Assembly: GCA_963978545.1 (NCBI GenBank)
Contig: OZ021726.1
Location: 59,322,959 to 59,386,958 of the forward strand
DNA: 64,000 nucleotides
Source of the DNA: Linyphia triangularis
Taxonomy: Eukaryota; Arthropoda; Arachnida; Araneae; Linyphiidae
Reading direction: 5' to 3'
The position numbers and the translations under genes were made by a program. Below the pieces are notes generated by a model. That model did not search any database and was not told the DNA's origin. It saw nothing but the letters and a program-made list of their open reading frames with translations. Shown here in pieces: positions 10,601 to 22,494 of the stretch (the stretch's first letter is position 1; the number at the start of each line of letters is the position of its first letter).

Positions 10601-12458
10601 CTTTAAATGTATCAAATAAAAAATTTCAATATTTGTATTCATTCTTTTTTTTTTTTAGTTATAACAACAGATAAAACAACAATACTCTTGAGGTTTCTTC
10701 AACAAGAATATGACAAAAAGGTATTTACTAATCAAAATTTAAAATCTTTTCGAATATTTTTTTTAAGCTAAAAGCTTATTTTTACAGATGTTATTTGTGT
10801 AAAATCAATTCGATTATTTTTGTATTGTTTTATTAAACATATTATCCCTGTTCCATTGTAAAACTTGTTTTCAAGGTAAATAAACTAAGTATACAAGTTT
10901 TTCAATGTTTATTTTATTATTATTATAAAATTCCAAAAACTGTAGTAAAAACTTTTAAATCCTCACTATTGCTTTTCTTTTCTGCGATATGTAAAAAGCT
11001 ATGCAAGTAGTGATCCACTTTCTAGGTGCATATGACTAACTCTGAAAGCTGCAAGGTAACTGGGTTTGGGAATTAAGTTGGACACTGTTATAGATGACAA
11101 TAGGTAGAATATAAAAACATGTACGTTGAAAGCTCTCATTGGTTGGAACATTTAGAGAGTTTTTACATACTTTGTCAACACTTTTTCCAAATTACGGTTG
11201 CAGTCCATTTTCAGATTAACCAGACATTTTGACTGCTGCAACAGATAGTTTAGCGTCAATTGTTGAGCTGTATGTTGGGAGTTTTCTCCCATTTGAGATG
11301 CAAATGCGAGGTGGGCAGCTTTCTCTGGAAAGACCTCTCAGAAGGTGTTTATTGTTTTACACTAGGACTACTTTTTGTAGTTTAGATTCTTCCCTACTTC
11401 TATCACAGTAGAGGCCTCAAGCATAGGTGCAAATGTGTACTGACCATTTGCAAATCGATTGATGCGGACTATTTAACGAAAATTTTCAACTTCATGTTAT
11501 CGGAGTTTGACTGTATAATAGAAAAAATAATACTTTTTTTACCCTGCAATTTATAATTGTGCTAGTTTGAAGTCTATGAAAATAGTTCATAAGTGAACTT
11601 TTGTTGTTGATTGCAAATAAAATTTTAATAAATGTATTTAAAAAAAATACTCATTTATTTCCTCAATTTTTAGTAAATACAAATCAGACTTGCTATCCCC
11701 GCGTGACTGCCACTTATCCGCCACTAATTTATATATAGATATGATGCCTGAAAACAAATTTTCGAAGGTCCTTAAAAAACATTATTTAGGTCCTTAAAAG
11801 TTATTTATTGATTTTGATTCTGTGATTTATGTGAAAACCCTGACATAGTACTAGTAAGTTTGGTTTTAAACCTTAATGATTTTGGAAAATAATGTGTCTT
11901 AGAAATCATTATAGTCTGTTGTAAAAAAATGTATCTAAAAAATTTAGGGATGTTAGCAAAGAACCCAATTGAAATTTCAGTACAGAGCCAGGAAATAAAA
12001 AGGAGAGGGATATCAATTGGTGTACACAAGTGCTCCCAATTTATGTGTATACCTAACAAAATTTCTTGTTCATCTCCATAAAGGCTCCTAGTTTCCAAGT
12101 TTGGCTAAGTTCATATACTTCATCTCATGCCTACCTGGAACACAGGCCCCTCCAATATTTTTTAACAATTCACGTTTATGGCCTCTAGCTGCTCTTGCTC
12201 CAGAAAATCTCCATTGCAGCTAACCCAAAATATAGTACCAATTTTTTTTATTTTTTTTTGTGCGCGAAATCTTCAATCTTTTAGGCTCTCATACTAAACT
12301 CTGAAATTTGTTTTTCTAAATAAAAGCAAAATGCTTCCAAACTTATTTATTGATTTCTTAATGCTTTTTTCTCTCTTCTTCAGAAAAGCAAAAGAGATAA
12401 CGAGAAAACTGGATCTGAGCAAACTCCTCGAAAGAAATGTCGCTTGGGCAGAGAGTAG
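4601..12458 (+). CDS. DDA1: DDA1, DET1- and DDB1-associated protein 1 (5' end missing)
   Basis: Small subunit of DDB1-CUL4 ubiquitin ligase (DCX-DET1-COP1) complexes, where the family helps hold substrate receptors to DDB1. Four exons read in phase: 4601-4687, 6238-6289, 10659-10720 and 12384-12458 (stop TAG). Each has AG before it and GT after it (GTAAGT, GTAAAA, GTATTT). The peptide starts PTAEFLKGLPSYNENNFSRF, continues with KKPSVYLPTKDHP and ITTDKTTILLRFLQQEYDKK, and ends in a basic KKCRLGRE tail. This matches the human protein block for block (FLKGLP.YN..NFSRF, RPSVYLPT, EKTNILLRYLHQQWDKK). The 91 codons seen are close to the family's roughly 100; only the initiator Met and perhaps a few residues are missing, in an exon I could not find. 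The third intron is swollen by a piggyBac and another inverted-repeat element. ATTAAA at 12611 and AATAAA at 13585 and 13852 are possible poly(A) signals. Confidence 0.93.
5054..5480. mobile_element. foldback-type element in DDA1 intron
   Basis: Two arms of about 120 bp, 5054-5172 and 5360-5480, are inverted copies with few differences. Both contain CTTCTAGCCCAGTGCATT, AAATTTGGTGAGTAGGT and AAGTCCTAGTA. The spacer of about 190 bp is AT-rich and non-coding. The transcript of this intron could form a long hairpin. No clear target duplication was found. Confidence 0.75.
6543..8279 (+). mobile_element. piggyBac transposon with TTAA target duplication
   Basis: The ends are inverted (CCCATTAACC at 6543 and GGTTAATGGG ending 8279) and each is flanked by TTAA (6539-6542 and 8280-8283), the piggyBac signature. 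The 1737-bp element contains a decayed transposase (next entry). GC-rich palindromes containing GTTGCG and CGCAAC lie near the left end (about 6558-6577), near 6903-6920, and near the right end (about 8132-8148); they stand out in an AT-rich element and may be transposase-binding sites. It lies in the DDA1 intron between exons 6238-6289 and 10659-10720. Confidence 0.92.
7240..7980 (+). pseudogene. piggyBac transposase pseudogene
   Basis: The readable blocks follow piggyBac order. The frame at 7307-7546 gives FKFFYSEIYALLINQTNIYS and FIGLLLLTGYHTLP. Then, past a stop, come YVSVPFVRESMSR and IKQNLHMADNI (about 7558-7650), LSIDEQMIPYRGKHSAKMFL (about 7742-7800) and KGRPV.FGYK. The SIDEQMIP segment holds one of the catalytic Asp residues of the family. 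Numerous stops and frame changes show it is dead, and the C-terminal part with the Cys-rich tail is short or missing. Confidence 0.85.
8941..10283. mobile_element. inverted-repeat-bounded element with Tc1-like remnant
   Basis: 29-bp ends at 8941-8969 and 10255-10283 are inverted copies with two differences (core TGTTAACCGATAGGT). Between them, a broken plus-strand reading at about 9120-9460 resembles the DNA-binding and linker part of Tc1 transposases, including PKVKPMMNMKQRCARLSWCK. The right part (9890-10250) is more GC-rich and reads like LTR or promoter sequence. No target duplication was found, so this may be one element or a composite. Confidence 0.5.
9540..9700 (+). repeat. probable interspersed repeat fragment
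   Basis: The stretch reads TGTCTGAACCTTATACAAT, CATCTAAAGGTACGAAATTT and GGTACAGAGAAGC, of the kind seen in dispersed non-coding arthropod repeats. There is no second copy in this window, so the call rests on style only. Confidence 0.2.
11748..11842 (+). repeat. truncated hAT-like right end
   Basis: The segment matches the right end of the element at 13026-13504: GAAAACAAATTT, AAGGTCCTTAAAAA, TTAGGTCCTTAAAA, then a terminal GTGAAAACCCTG. Its left end is absent, so it is a solo terminus lying in the last DDA1 intron. Confidence 0.6.
12097..12232 (-). other. short open frame with coding-like composition, unidentified
   Basis: On the minus strand an open frame reads QWRFSGARAARGHKRELLKN and IGGACVPGRHEMK between two stops, in a more GC-rich patch of the last DDA1 intron. 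A second minus frame at 11805-12098 (METRSLYGDEQEILLGIHIN) follows. Together they might be a decayed mobile-element protein, but I cannot name a family and it may be chance. Confidence 0.2.
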
Positions 12459-13025
12459 CATCCAACAAATACCAATGACATAGAAAGATGCTCGTTCAAT
12501 CTTTTTGTTCATTCTTCTTTCAGTGTTAATTGCCTTTATGTATATTTCCAGTATTTTTTCTCCATTTAAAAACTAGAATACTACAATACCTGTTTGCTAC
12601 TTTTTCCTGTATTAAATTTATATACCAATTACTATACTGTTTTACATTTTCTATTTTTTTTTAATGGTGCCGATTGTGGATGTTGTTAGCTAATGTGCAT
12701 TTGTGCAATTGAGAGAATTATGATATTTCTTTCTGTGTACATGTTGTTGAATATTGCTGGACAGTTTCTGTTTTCTTTAGATGCTGCAATTTTGTTATCT
12801 GCTACAGCAATCAGTGTCAATGCTACTTGAATACTTCTGTTATTTTTTAGCAAAAATTGCAAAAATAATTGTTTTGTTGTTTCCTTTATCTTAGAATTAT
12901 TCAATTATTATGGTTTAATGAACACAAAAAATAGCAATTTTTTTTTTAAAGATGATTAATATTTTATAAAAATATTTCCTAAATCATTTAAATTTGACTT
13001 ATTGTTATATATTAACAAAAATAGC

Positions 13026-13504
13026 CAGGGTTTCCACTGTCATTAAAAGTGCTTAATATTTTTTAACTTGCTTTCTAGGCCTTCAAAGTACTTGAAAATG
13101 TTTGGAGGTCCTTAATTTTTTTCACTTATCTTGGCATCATCAAAATTTGTCAGTATATTTATATTACACATGCATCAACTTGTACATCGTTAGGTTCGTA
13201 TTTGCTGATTGGTGGAGTAGAATTTGAACGGTTTTAGTTACACACTGTACTCGGTGAAACAAGCATGTGAGATTAGTGTTTAAGATTTGCAAGCCAAAAG
13301 ATCAAGGACCATCATCCAAGACTGTTTGTAAGGTACAACGCAAATTGTGCATGAAAGACTTTGTTATTAATGCTCTGTGCAAAACAAGTGGAAAATCAGA
13401 TTATTCCTGATGAATGAAAACAAATTTCTGAAGGTCCTTAAAAATATTATATAGGTCCTTAAAAAGTCATTGATTTTTATTCTATGATTTCAGTGGGAAT
13501 CCTA
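13026..13504. mobile_element. hAT-like non-autonomous element, about 480 bp
   Basis: The left end CAGGGTTTCCACTG (13026) and right end CAGTGGGAATCCTA (13491-13504) are imperfect inverted copies of a hAT-type terminus. ATAGC immediately before the left end recurs just after the right end, probably a reduced target duplication. Internal AGGTCCTTAA motifs recur near the right end and are shared with the fragment at 11748. No coding capacity. Confidence 0.6.
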
Positions 13505-14885
13505 ATAGCACATTTATACTTTTAAATATTCTAGATTTTTATTGGAGAAAACATCAACGTTTTTTTAGTTGTTTTGAGGTCCAAAATAAATGTTCTAAAA
13601 AAATATTTTGATATTTAATTATTTTTTTTAATTTTGGTCTATTTACCAGTTAAGGTGTGTGTATATATAAGTTTAATACTTATTTCTTCTGTATATATAT
13701 TAAATATTCCTCCTTACATTATACTTGATATTCCCTTGTAGTAGTGATATCATAAAACCATCTAAGGCACTGAAGTTAAGTTTAAAGCAGTTCATGTCAA
13801 GCAAAAAACCAACTTTCCTATGTTATAAAGCTCTCTTGCAGCTTCATGTGAAATAAACTGTTTTTTTTTTATTATTATTCCTCATTGTTGAGTTCTTTAT
13901 TATTTACTTATGTAATCTTGAGTACATTTGAATTCTTTGAATAAACCATAAAATCCTTTAATCGATCATGTTTTAAATCATTGAGTTAAAAAATTTTATC
14001 AACCTCTATCTTAAATTATTTTTAGTCCTGAATATTAATTATTAATCAATAATCATCTTTGACAAGTTATAAATTTCAGTAAAATCAAAACATCATACTG
14101 TGTCGTCCACATGGTACACAGCATCCGTTTTTATTTTCAGATTTGTATAGATCTTGCCGAGATAAGTATTTAGATTTATATTCTACCTAAATATGTAAAT
14201 AGATGCTTGCATACCCTCATGACCACTGTAGTGTTTAATCCTTCTAGCCATGTCTTCAGAAAAAAATTTGGAAGACACCAAGAGGTATTGTTCCACTCAG
14301 TAAAATATGCATCCTCCTGTCACTAGCCTGAACCTGCTTCATTTTGGGCCACAATATATGCCAAAGAAGCACCTTAATGAAGCATTTTATGAATTCTTAA
14401 CAAGTTATAACTAAGCTCCTTAACAAAATTTGAAAGAAAAATAACTTTTAAATGCACTTTCAATTAATATAAAAAGCACTATTAATTTTATTTATAAATG
14501 TTTTCGTTAAAAACTTTTATTACTGTTGTTCTGCTAGGAAAAATGCATTCCAATACAGCACACCGACATCCCAGGAAAGTCCTTCGGTACTTCCTCATAC
14601 TAAAATGTCTTCTTCCCGCTCACATCCATGAGTAGACTTCAGGAACATAAAATTTCTGCATTTGAGACTATCACAGCCTTTGAGGTCACCCCAGGGAACT
14701 TCTATGGAGGGATTTCGGAAGATGTAGGGACAAATCATCAGGAAGTTTTAAATCATTCAGATTATTGCCACTTCCTTTTTAGTGTATTTAAATTAAAATA
14801 TAAAATTTTAATGAATATTTGGATGCTTAGAAAAAAATGCTTTATTTTTCTTCAAATACACCGTGAATTTACAATTCTTTTTTAA

Positions 14886-14970
14886 GCGGAAAGTCGAACC
14901 CACAACTCCTCATCCAGCAACTTACCTCACCATGAAGCTCGTGCTTTTTAACTCGACTACCCAGACAATT
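14886..14970 (-). mobile_element. tRNA-like segment, probable SINE head
   Basis: On the minus strand GTAGTCGAGTTAAAAAGCAC resembles a tRNA D-arm with box A and TGTGGGTTCGACTTTCC a T-arm with box B, about 45 bp apart. The insert between them is too long for a clean tRNA, so a decayed tRNA-derived SINE or pseudogene is more likely. Confidence 0.35.
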
Positions 14971-15463
14971 AGTTGGCAGCTATATGCATTAATAATGTGT
15001 GCCCGATTAAAAAAAAGTGTGCTGAAATTTTAGTAAGACAATTTGAACAAATAATTTTAAAACTAAGTTAGGTTTAGTGATATTATTTATTGCCTTGTCC
15101 AAATTAAATATTGTATCTATCATCTTAAAAAAAGTGTACTTAGTTTTTAAATTTGTGTAAAATTTTGCAATTTCATTTTTAAAAAGATATACCCTTTTCA
15201 AATATCTGTTGAGTGAATTCATTTGTTAGGTTTGTGCCATATTTATTTCACAAATATATTTTAAATAAAAGAAGTGGCATAACCTCAACATTTTTACTAT
15301 CAACAACAAGATTTTACATCATATTTAGGGCTTTTTTGTTTTCGATTACTGAAGCATGATTTTTAAAAATAGACAGGGATTGATTGCCTTCTTTATCTTG
15401 AGAATATTTAAGAAATAGTTTTTTCCATTTCAAATGAGATCTCAATGTGTGTTTTTTTCCCTT

Positions 15464-15481
15464 GCCCCCCCCCCCCCCCCC
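15464..15481. repeat. poly(C) tract
   Basis: About 18 C in a row. A matching G tract of about 16 lies at 16457-16472. Confidence 0.9.
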
Positions 15482-15613
15482 TCAATATGGAAATTTTGAA
15501 AGGCAATTTAAAATACGGCTAGTGTTCACGAAAATCTAAGGTTGATATTTTTAAAATACTTTATGAAAATGTAGTTTCACATGAGATATCACAATATCCT
15601 TGGGTTCCTTTAA

Positions 15614-15869
15614 CACTAAACCGACCAACATTTTATAAATACCTACTTTTACCGATGGCGGTCAAATGACCGTTTTTCAAATAAACATTATATTATTTTC
15701 CAGTTGATTATAAATAATACAGAATTTAGCATAGGCAATAAACCACAAAATAATTATCATGTAATAATTTTAAAAATATTTATTTTTTTGGGCTATACGA
15801 AGAAAAATGAAAACCTGGAATTAAACAATTTTGATTAAAGTCTCAAAAGCGGTCATTTAATCTAAAGTG
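15614..15869. mobile_element. piggyBac-like MITE, 256 bp
   Basis: TTAA at 15610-15613 and 15870-15873 flanks ends CACTAAACCGACC and (complement) CACTTTAGATTAAATGACC. GCGGTCA occurs near both ends, at the left as part of the near-palindrome GGTCAAATGACC. Length, TTAA and lack of coding fit a deletion derivative of a piggyBac family different from the one at 6543. Confidence 0.65.
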
Positions 15870-16882
15870 TTAAATATTCCCACCTAGGTAGCACCTCAGG
15901 AACTTCTTAGAATGTTCTTGTCACCTCCCCAAATGTGTCATTCGGAGTCCCTGGGAGGAGTAGAAACCTCAAATGGAAAGAGTGTGCTGTGTGGGTTAGC
16001 TTTAAAGCAGTAGATCAACGGATATTGTTGACTCAAATATGAAGCATTAGGTCTGGGGCACAGACTGACGATCTCGCTTAATTCGGTAATAAACGTTACT
16101 TTGGTTCTTTACACCTGGCTAGTTAGTAAACTAAAAAACCTCAGCTTCTCTAACTGAGAGTATTAACACTCGAGAATCGTTAATATTAAGTTGTAAAGTA
16201 CTTTCATATAATTAGTAGTGTATAATTGTATCAAATCCAAACCAAATTCTCTAAAATTTCAGAAAATATGTATTTAAGTTGTCTGCTCCATGAAATCCTA
16301 ATGATTAGCACTTTTTATTACAAATACCAACAGAAAAGTTTAGACATTTAATGGCAATGAAATCTTTAATAAATAATGGAAACTTATTCCATATAATTTG
16401 AAAATGTATGCATTCACAAATAATCGAAACTCATCAATTAGTAGAAAATATTAGAGGGGGGGGGGGGGGGGGACTTAAATTTTTAAAGAATAGTTCTGTA
16501 ATTACATTTTTTAACAAGTGAATCATATTCAAATTATGGAAATGCAGTAAAAGAATTGCAATAAATTTCAGAGACTAACTTTTAATTCCTGCCATGGTTC
16601 TTAAAAAAAAAAAGATTACAAAAGAACCAAATTCTATAAGTAGCGAGAAGGGGGAAAAAATCTAACTTTTATAGTATTGTTACCTATAAATGCCATTGTA
16701 GGAATTTCATCCAGTGAATGTAACTACAAATAATGTTTTGTTTAGTATTTTGAATTAGCCAGCTGGAAAGGAAGATTTTAAAGTGTAGCAAAGACACTAT
16801 ATCACAGTCATGTAGATAAACCAATAAATGGCATTATGAATAACTTGAAACAGGAATTAGCAGGAAAAATCAAACAGAAAAT

Positions 16883-17290
16883 TTATTTTATTTTTCCCTG
16901 ATCACATTTCATTTTCCTTATCACTGGGGGATTCACGCTTTTCTCAGCAAAAGACTGAATCCCAGAAACCCTCCTCAAGTTCTTAAAAAGAAGGGTGGCC
17001 AGAGCAGAGTTTCCACTTTCCACTATTTTTTTTAAACAAAAAATTAAGGAGTATTTAAGGATGCGCAAATATTTTATAAGGACCTTAAAAAACATGGCAA
17101 AAATTATACTACACTTTCACACAGCATCACTTCGGAGAAAAGTTATTAAATCAAGTAAAGTTGTGCATTTTGAAGTAATATTTTCAAAAACATCCATTAA
17201 TAAACCATTAATTAAAAGAAAAAACCTAGTGTTTAAAATCATGTTACCACAATCTAGCTCTTCTTTTCTGTAAAAACAACACAGTAGAGA
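16883..17290 (-). pseudogene. coding-like remnant, unidentified
   Basis: On the minus strand an upstream frame (about 17285-17125) reads LDCGNMILNTRFFLLINGLL then ends in a stop. A second frame (17095-16883) reads SALATLLFKNLRRVSGIQSF and EKSVNPPVIRKMKCDQGKIK before a stop. A possible acceptor TTTTTACAG precedes the first. The frame change argues for a pseudogene; chance is possible in such AT-rich DNA. Confidence 0.2.
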
Positions 17291-17595
17291 ATTATAAACA
17301 TATTTATTAATAAATTACTTTAAAACAATTAAATTTTTAAACAGAAAATATTACAGTAAAATAGATTTACTTAGTTCTAAATTTTACACATTAGAAATAA
17401 TCTAAAATTTAAACATTTCTTTTGTTCTATCAGAAACAATCTTTTCCAATCCATTAACTTCCAATACTTTTTCCTAAATTTCTTTCCGCAAAACATTTGC
17501 TTTAGCAAAAAGTAAAATTTTACTCGAGTTAGTTATTTTAAGATAATTGACAACATCTACTTAAATTGAGGGCTTCCTCTTCATTTATTTAGTTC

Positions 17596-18060
17596 GATTT
17601 CAATTTTTCTTTCAACAGTTCATCAACAACAAACTCCCTTCTGATTTCATGAGTAAAATTATAATCCTCGAAGCCAAACCTGCCAAGTTTTATTTTAATA
17701 TTTTTGTGTTTTAGCTTCAGAACTTTGTTTATGCACTTGGTGATGAATTTCAAAAACTCGTCTCCAAAAAAGGGAAAGAATGGTTTATAATTTTAGAAAA
17801 ACTCAAGGAAAGATAGTTATTATTTAGTAATATCTAAAACAAAATATTGCCACTACAGTTTTATACCTGGTTGTTTCAAGAACAGTCTGATGAGACTTGC
17901 AACTGGGTTTGTCTAAATGACCCTTTTCATATATCTGGTCAAATTTCAATCCACCTCTAAAAAACTGACACATTTCCAAGACTTCTATGATACAAACATT
18001 TTTGGGGAAGTATTTCACCTTTAAACACCTTAATAAAATCTTCTTGTTTTGCCGAAGAGT
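17596..18060 (-). pseudogene. coding-like remnant, unidentified
   Basis: From about 18058 the minus strand reads DSSAKQEDFIKVFKGEILPQ and CLYHRSLGNVSVF, then a frame change at a T run, then RGGLKFDQIYEKGHLDKPSC up to a possible donor AACCAG/GTATAA. After about 70 bp another open stretch reads GDEFLKFITKCINKVLKLKH and FGFEDYNFTHEIRREFVVDE, ending in TAA with AATAAA just after. Splice phases between the two do not fit and a stop interrupts the first, so I treat it as a decayed gene or transposon protein. Not recognised. Confidence 0.3.
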
Positions 18061-18752
18061 CTTCTAAGAAGCAATACAAACACAAACACACTGCTGGTGC
18101 AGGGGACCCCGGGATCCCTCACTTTTTTGGTTCCTTGCCCCATTTATATTAGAATTTCTATAAAATAATATTTTTAACAAAGTAAAACTAGTGAAAGTGT
18201 TTATTTGGCTTCACAATACTAACTAATATGGGTGGAACAACACAGTTCTCTAGACAAAAACTCATGGAAATGTCAACCAATTGCAACCTATTTCAACAAA
18301 AACAGTCCTTCTTAAGGACTTATGCAGGGACACACAACCCAAGGGACACAAACATTTTTTCATTGAGGCCTATGAAGAGGAATTTCTCAACTTGGAGAAG
18401 AAAATCTTACTAATTTTCATTGCCCGTAATTTCCAACAATGTTAAACTTGGCTCAACTTTATACCTCAATACTTTTCACAGCCATAACTATTGCATGAAG
18501 AACTTTGCGCTTTTTTACGGAGATATTTTTGTTGGGATATATATTACGCGGTTGATTCTATTATGATTAGATTTATTAAAAAATTAGACATAAAGATTAA
18601 GCTAGAATTTCTGATAAAGTAAGAATTTATTTTGAAATTACTATTTATAATTATCTAACAATGTTTGCCTGGTAAAATTCTGGAATGCTATTTATTTAGC
18701 CTGTCTAACTGGAAACTTTCTTGAGCATTTTGTATTTATTAGCTAAGGAAGC

Positions 18753-19013
18753 ATGCATTTCAAGTCACCAAAATTCTGTTGTTTTTTTTTACCTGAACCA
18801 CTTTTATACGATTTGGACACTGCACAACAAAATTGCACCATTTCCTGTTTGGGATGTTCAGCTGTCCTTGTACCTGAAACAGGGATGAAAGTGATCAGAG
18901 AGCAAAAAGAGGAAATGCAAATATTAGTTAAAAAAATTTACAAAAGGAATACACAAAAATTCAACAAAAAAGTAAGCAGGAAGGATAATTCAATAATTTT
19001 AAAGATACAATGA
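18753..19013 (+). other. open frame with Cys pair, unidentified
   Basis: The plus-strand frame reads PLLYDLDTAQQNCTISCLGC then SAVLVPETGMKVIREQKEEM and a Lys-rich tail, with a possible donor AAA/GTAAGC at about 18971. A later plus frame at 19380-19604 (KLPEKLYFPKLLNVLDFISI) also looks protein-like. They may be exons of an unrecognised gene or remnants of a transposon; no function is assigned. Confidence 0.22.
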
Positions 19014-21602
19014 AATTTCTCATACTATATAATAATTACATTTCAAATATTATGAGTTTCTTAAGTAATCTGTGAGGAAAGGGGAGCTAAGAGGGAAAAT
19101 CTTTTGCTTAGACATGAGGAAAAGTATACTTTTTGCAGGAAAAACTGGTTCAAATTAGAAAAATGCAGATCCTCGAAACAGTGACAAAGAGAACATGTTA
19201 CATAAAAAACAAAACAAAAAAAGAGAAAATCCTCCAAAAGGAGGAAAACTGTCATCCCTGCTGAAAGTAGTATTGTGACTTTGTCGCAAGCGAATGATTT
19301 ATAATCCAAATATTTGTAGAATAGAATCATCCTCTACAGTGACTATGTTTTGTGACGAGTAAGACATTTGATTTCAATTAATCATGCGCATAGCCAGGCC
19401 CCCTCCCCATCCCAAAATTTTCAGATTGTAGAAAATAAAAACCAAAATAAAAATAAAACCAAGAACAAATTACCTGAGAAACTCTACTTTCCAAAATTGC
19501 TAAATGTTTTGGATTTCATATCCATCCATAGAGAAATTGACATTGACCAAGAAGTCCTTAATAAACTTTCCAAAAAGCCTCAACAGTTAAGTTTTCAGCT
19601 ATGAATTACAAGGCAAAATATGTGCTTAACTTAAATTTCTGCAAATTTTGTGAGTGGAGTTAATTAATAAAATTTAAGTTTTTTTTGTTTTTTTTTTTAA
19701 AGAAATTATATATTGCTAAATAGTACTGAAGATTAAATTGACTAAGTGATTAAGGGTATTAATTTAAAAGTACCGAGAGTACCGTTTTACATATATTACA
19801 AGCAATTCTTGAATATGGTTGAGAATGTTCTCCCCCCCCCCCCTTCTCCACCCTAAAAAAAAACTGGCTTTTGCCCCTGCAAATAATTCATCTTCTCCTA
19901 CCAAACCAGAATGAATGAATGAAATACATCTACAAAAAGCCAGCATCATGTGAGTGACTGAGAGCCCTGTGAATTCTTCGAAAGCACTTTATATTGCAAC
20001 CTCAGGCATGTTTCCATATTGAATGTTAATGTGCAACAAACATGTTACAGATATCGTACAAAATTTAGTTCGCAAATGTTGTTCTAGACTGTAAATTATA
20101 ATAGGAAACATATTTTCATTAACTGAACCTTCTGGAAACTATTCATGATCTTTTTCTGCCAGTATAGTTTGGAATACGAAAAGGGGAGGGTGATCATTTA
20201 CAATGATAATGTTAAATATATTTCTGGACAAATTTGTTATAATTAAAAATTGGTTGTAATTTAAGCATGATTTTCAAATGAATTGCTATTTTGAGATTCG
20301 CTTTACAAAGAACTTTGCCTTTGATTAAAAATACAAAACTAGTTATTAATTCTTTATAGTCTACAACACAGTAAGCATGATTGTTTGAGAGGGTTTTTTT
20401 ATAATCGAGAAATTTGAAAAAGGATCAACAAGTCATAGATGTTTTTCATGAGAGTTACCTTTTTCTTGTAACGTATATTTTCTGTATTAATAATCATTAA
20501 TATTTTACCTTATTTTATTATGTGTTTAATTTGAAGTTATGTGTTAAAATTTATAGACTTTGTATATTACTTGTTGTACATGCACAAGCACATGGCTAAT
20601 TTCTTGTTACAAGTTATACGTAACGTACTCACATAGGATATGTGGATTATCATTAGATAACAGATGAATTTGTTTAAGATTTTGTTGCCTTCAATTCAAT
20701 ATTTTTATATTTTAACACAAGCATCATATTCAACATCAGTTTGCTTTATAACCTAAAATGACCTGTACCTAGTAAAGGTTAGGTGTGAAATGTGTACAAC
20801 TCACAAAGAAATTTTCTCTATAGAACTTTCATTAATGCACTCAAGAAACATTTTTGCTTTTTTTTTGGTTACAGTTTCTTTTGTTCTACCTGTGCTTCTT
20901 CTTACTTCATATACAATAGACCTATTGCTCTATTTTTTATTTTTTTTTATTACCCAGAGCGCAGGATTCACACAGGAGTGTTTACAGCTTTGTTCCTAGC
21001 TACTGGGAAGATGAGTTTTTACATTGGGTTAATGTAGCTTTTACAATGAGCTACAGTGTGAATACAGACTATTTTTTATATATAACATGTTTTTATTATA
21101 GAATATTTGTATTTCATAATATAATCTTTAAAACGTACATAGGGAAATAAACAATTCTTCTATCTTAAAACGAACAAAACACAACAAACATAAACACAAA
21201 ACATTCAAACTTGTCCTTAAAATAATTTATGTTCTTTAAATATTCCAAAAAAAAGAACCATTTATATTCTTTTATTTTATAGGTTCCTGGCAGAGGCAAA
21301 TGTCTTTTCTAAAAACTGAATTGTTAAATACAGTATGACTAAAAAAAGGGAATTTCGCTTCAAAGTCTGTGAAATCCAAAAAACCTACAATTTAATATTT
21401 AAAACACAGAGCCATTTAGAAACCTGAAATTATATTCTAAGACTTAAAAACAAATAGTTAAAAAGTAAAATTGCTTACATTAATATTACAAACCAGACAA
21501 AGTCTATTAAAGTGAAAAATAAATTTAATTTTTTTATTTTTATTCATTCATGGCAGATCTTTAGTGAGATATTTATGGATTCTGTAATTTTCTTAAATGT
21601 TA

Positions 21603-21850
21603 TTTTATTCAATATATATTGATTTTAACCACACGCTCTTGAAATTATTGTATGGTTTTGTTAAGTGGTGACCCATGGTTAAGGGGCAATTGAATATACT
21701 ATAATGGTCTGCGTCCCCAACCGAGTTGCACGGACAGTGTCCTCTGTTTTTAAGTATGAATCTGTATAAATAATTAAGAAATGGCCCATGATTAGTTAAG
21801 AAGAGGATTAAATGTCTATCCATAATTTGAAAACTACTCGAAAACCTGGG
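21603..21850 (-). pseudogene. non-LTR retrotransposon (LINE) 3' coding fragment
   Basis: The minus-strand reading contains HLILFLTNHGPFLNYLYRF, then CPCNSVGDADHYSIFNCPLT. This is the C-terminal tail after the reverse transcriptase of Jockey/R1/I-type LINEs, where the family has LTGHGPF..YL.RF and a CPC-G-..H....CP Cys-His motif. Only the last 70 or so codons remain, with no RT motifs, so it is a 5'-truncated dead copy. Confidence 0.75.
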
Positions 21851-22494
21851 TAGGTAGGTTCAAATTCTTTTATTGCTGTTACCCCCACAGGATCCCCAGC
21901 AGGACTGCCATCATTTTTTCAGATACTGTTTGATGCAGGTCTTAAAATAAGAGTATGGCAGAGATAATATAAGAGAGTGGCAGTGGAAACCTATTGCTCT
22001 ATTTGTCATACCTTGAAAACAATAATGATTCACTAACTTTTTAGAAATAATGATAAAATTTAAATGTCTTTTGTCACTTTTCTTTGATAGCTGGTAATTT
22101 TGCCTCAAAGAAGAAATAAAGAGTATTGTGAAGGTCAAGTGTGTGTGCAAGTTTGATGTTTGTCTACTAGCTGTTTTTTCACTTCTTTTACCTAAACTAT
22201 TTTTGCAAAAGTTTCTTTGTTTAAGTCAGCTGTTCATCAGGAATTCTCATTATCTTTCTAAATTTTGAGCTACTACTCTTTGGAAACGTTTCTTATATTT
22301 TACTTTTTACTCCTGTGAAGTTATTTTTGAGAGATTCAATTGTTGTTGTTTTTTGTTTTTTTTAGTTCCTCATTTTAATTTGAAACATTTTGAACGGGTG
22401 CTAAACACAGTTATATACCCTCGCTCTTGGTTGCAAAGAGCTTGCGGGGAAACTCTTTTCAGCATTGGTATACTTTCTGAAAAAACAAACCATT
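21851..22494. other. non-genic AT-rich stretch
   Basis: Nothing recognisable; only short T-rich tracts. Confidence 0.4.

Larger units (their letters stand above)
13510..15609. other. non-genic stretch downstream of DDA1
   Basis: AT-rich. Apart from possible DDA1 poly(A) signals (13585, 13852) and the tRNA-like segment at 14886-14970, I see no gene. The frame at 14628-14885 has no recognisable features. Confidence 0.4.
15874..21600. other. large region without an assignable gene
   Basis: It contains several coding-like pieces (listed separately at 16883, 17596 and 18753), a G tract near 16457-16472, a C tract near 19831-19843 and AT-rich filler. No element with matched ends was found. Confidence 0.35.

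Noticed and set aside
15464..16472. C tract and G tract as inverted ends of one element
   Set aside because: Flanking sequences do not match; homopolymers alone are not evidence.
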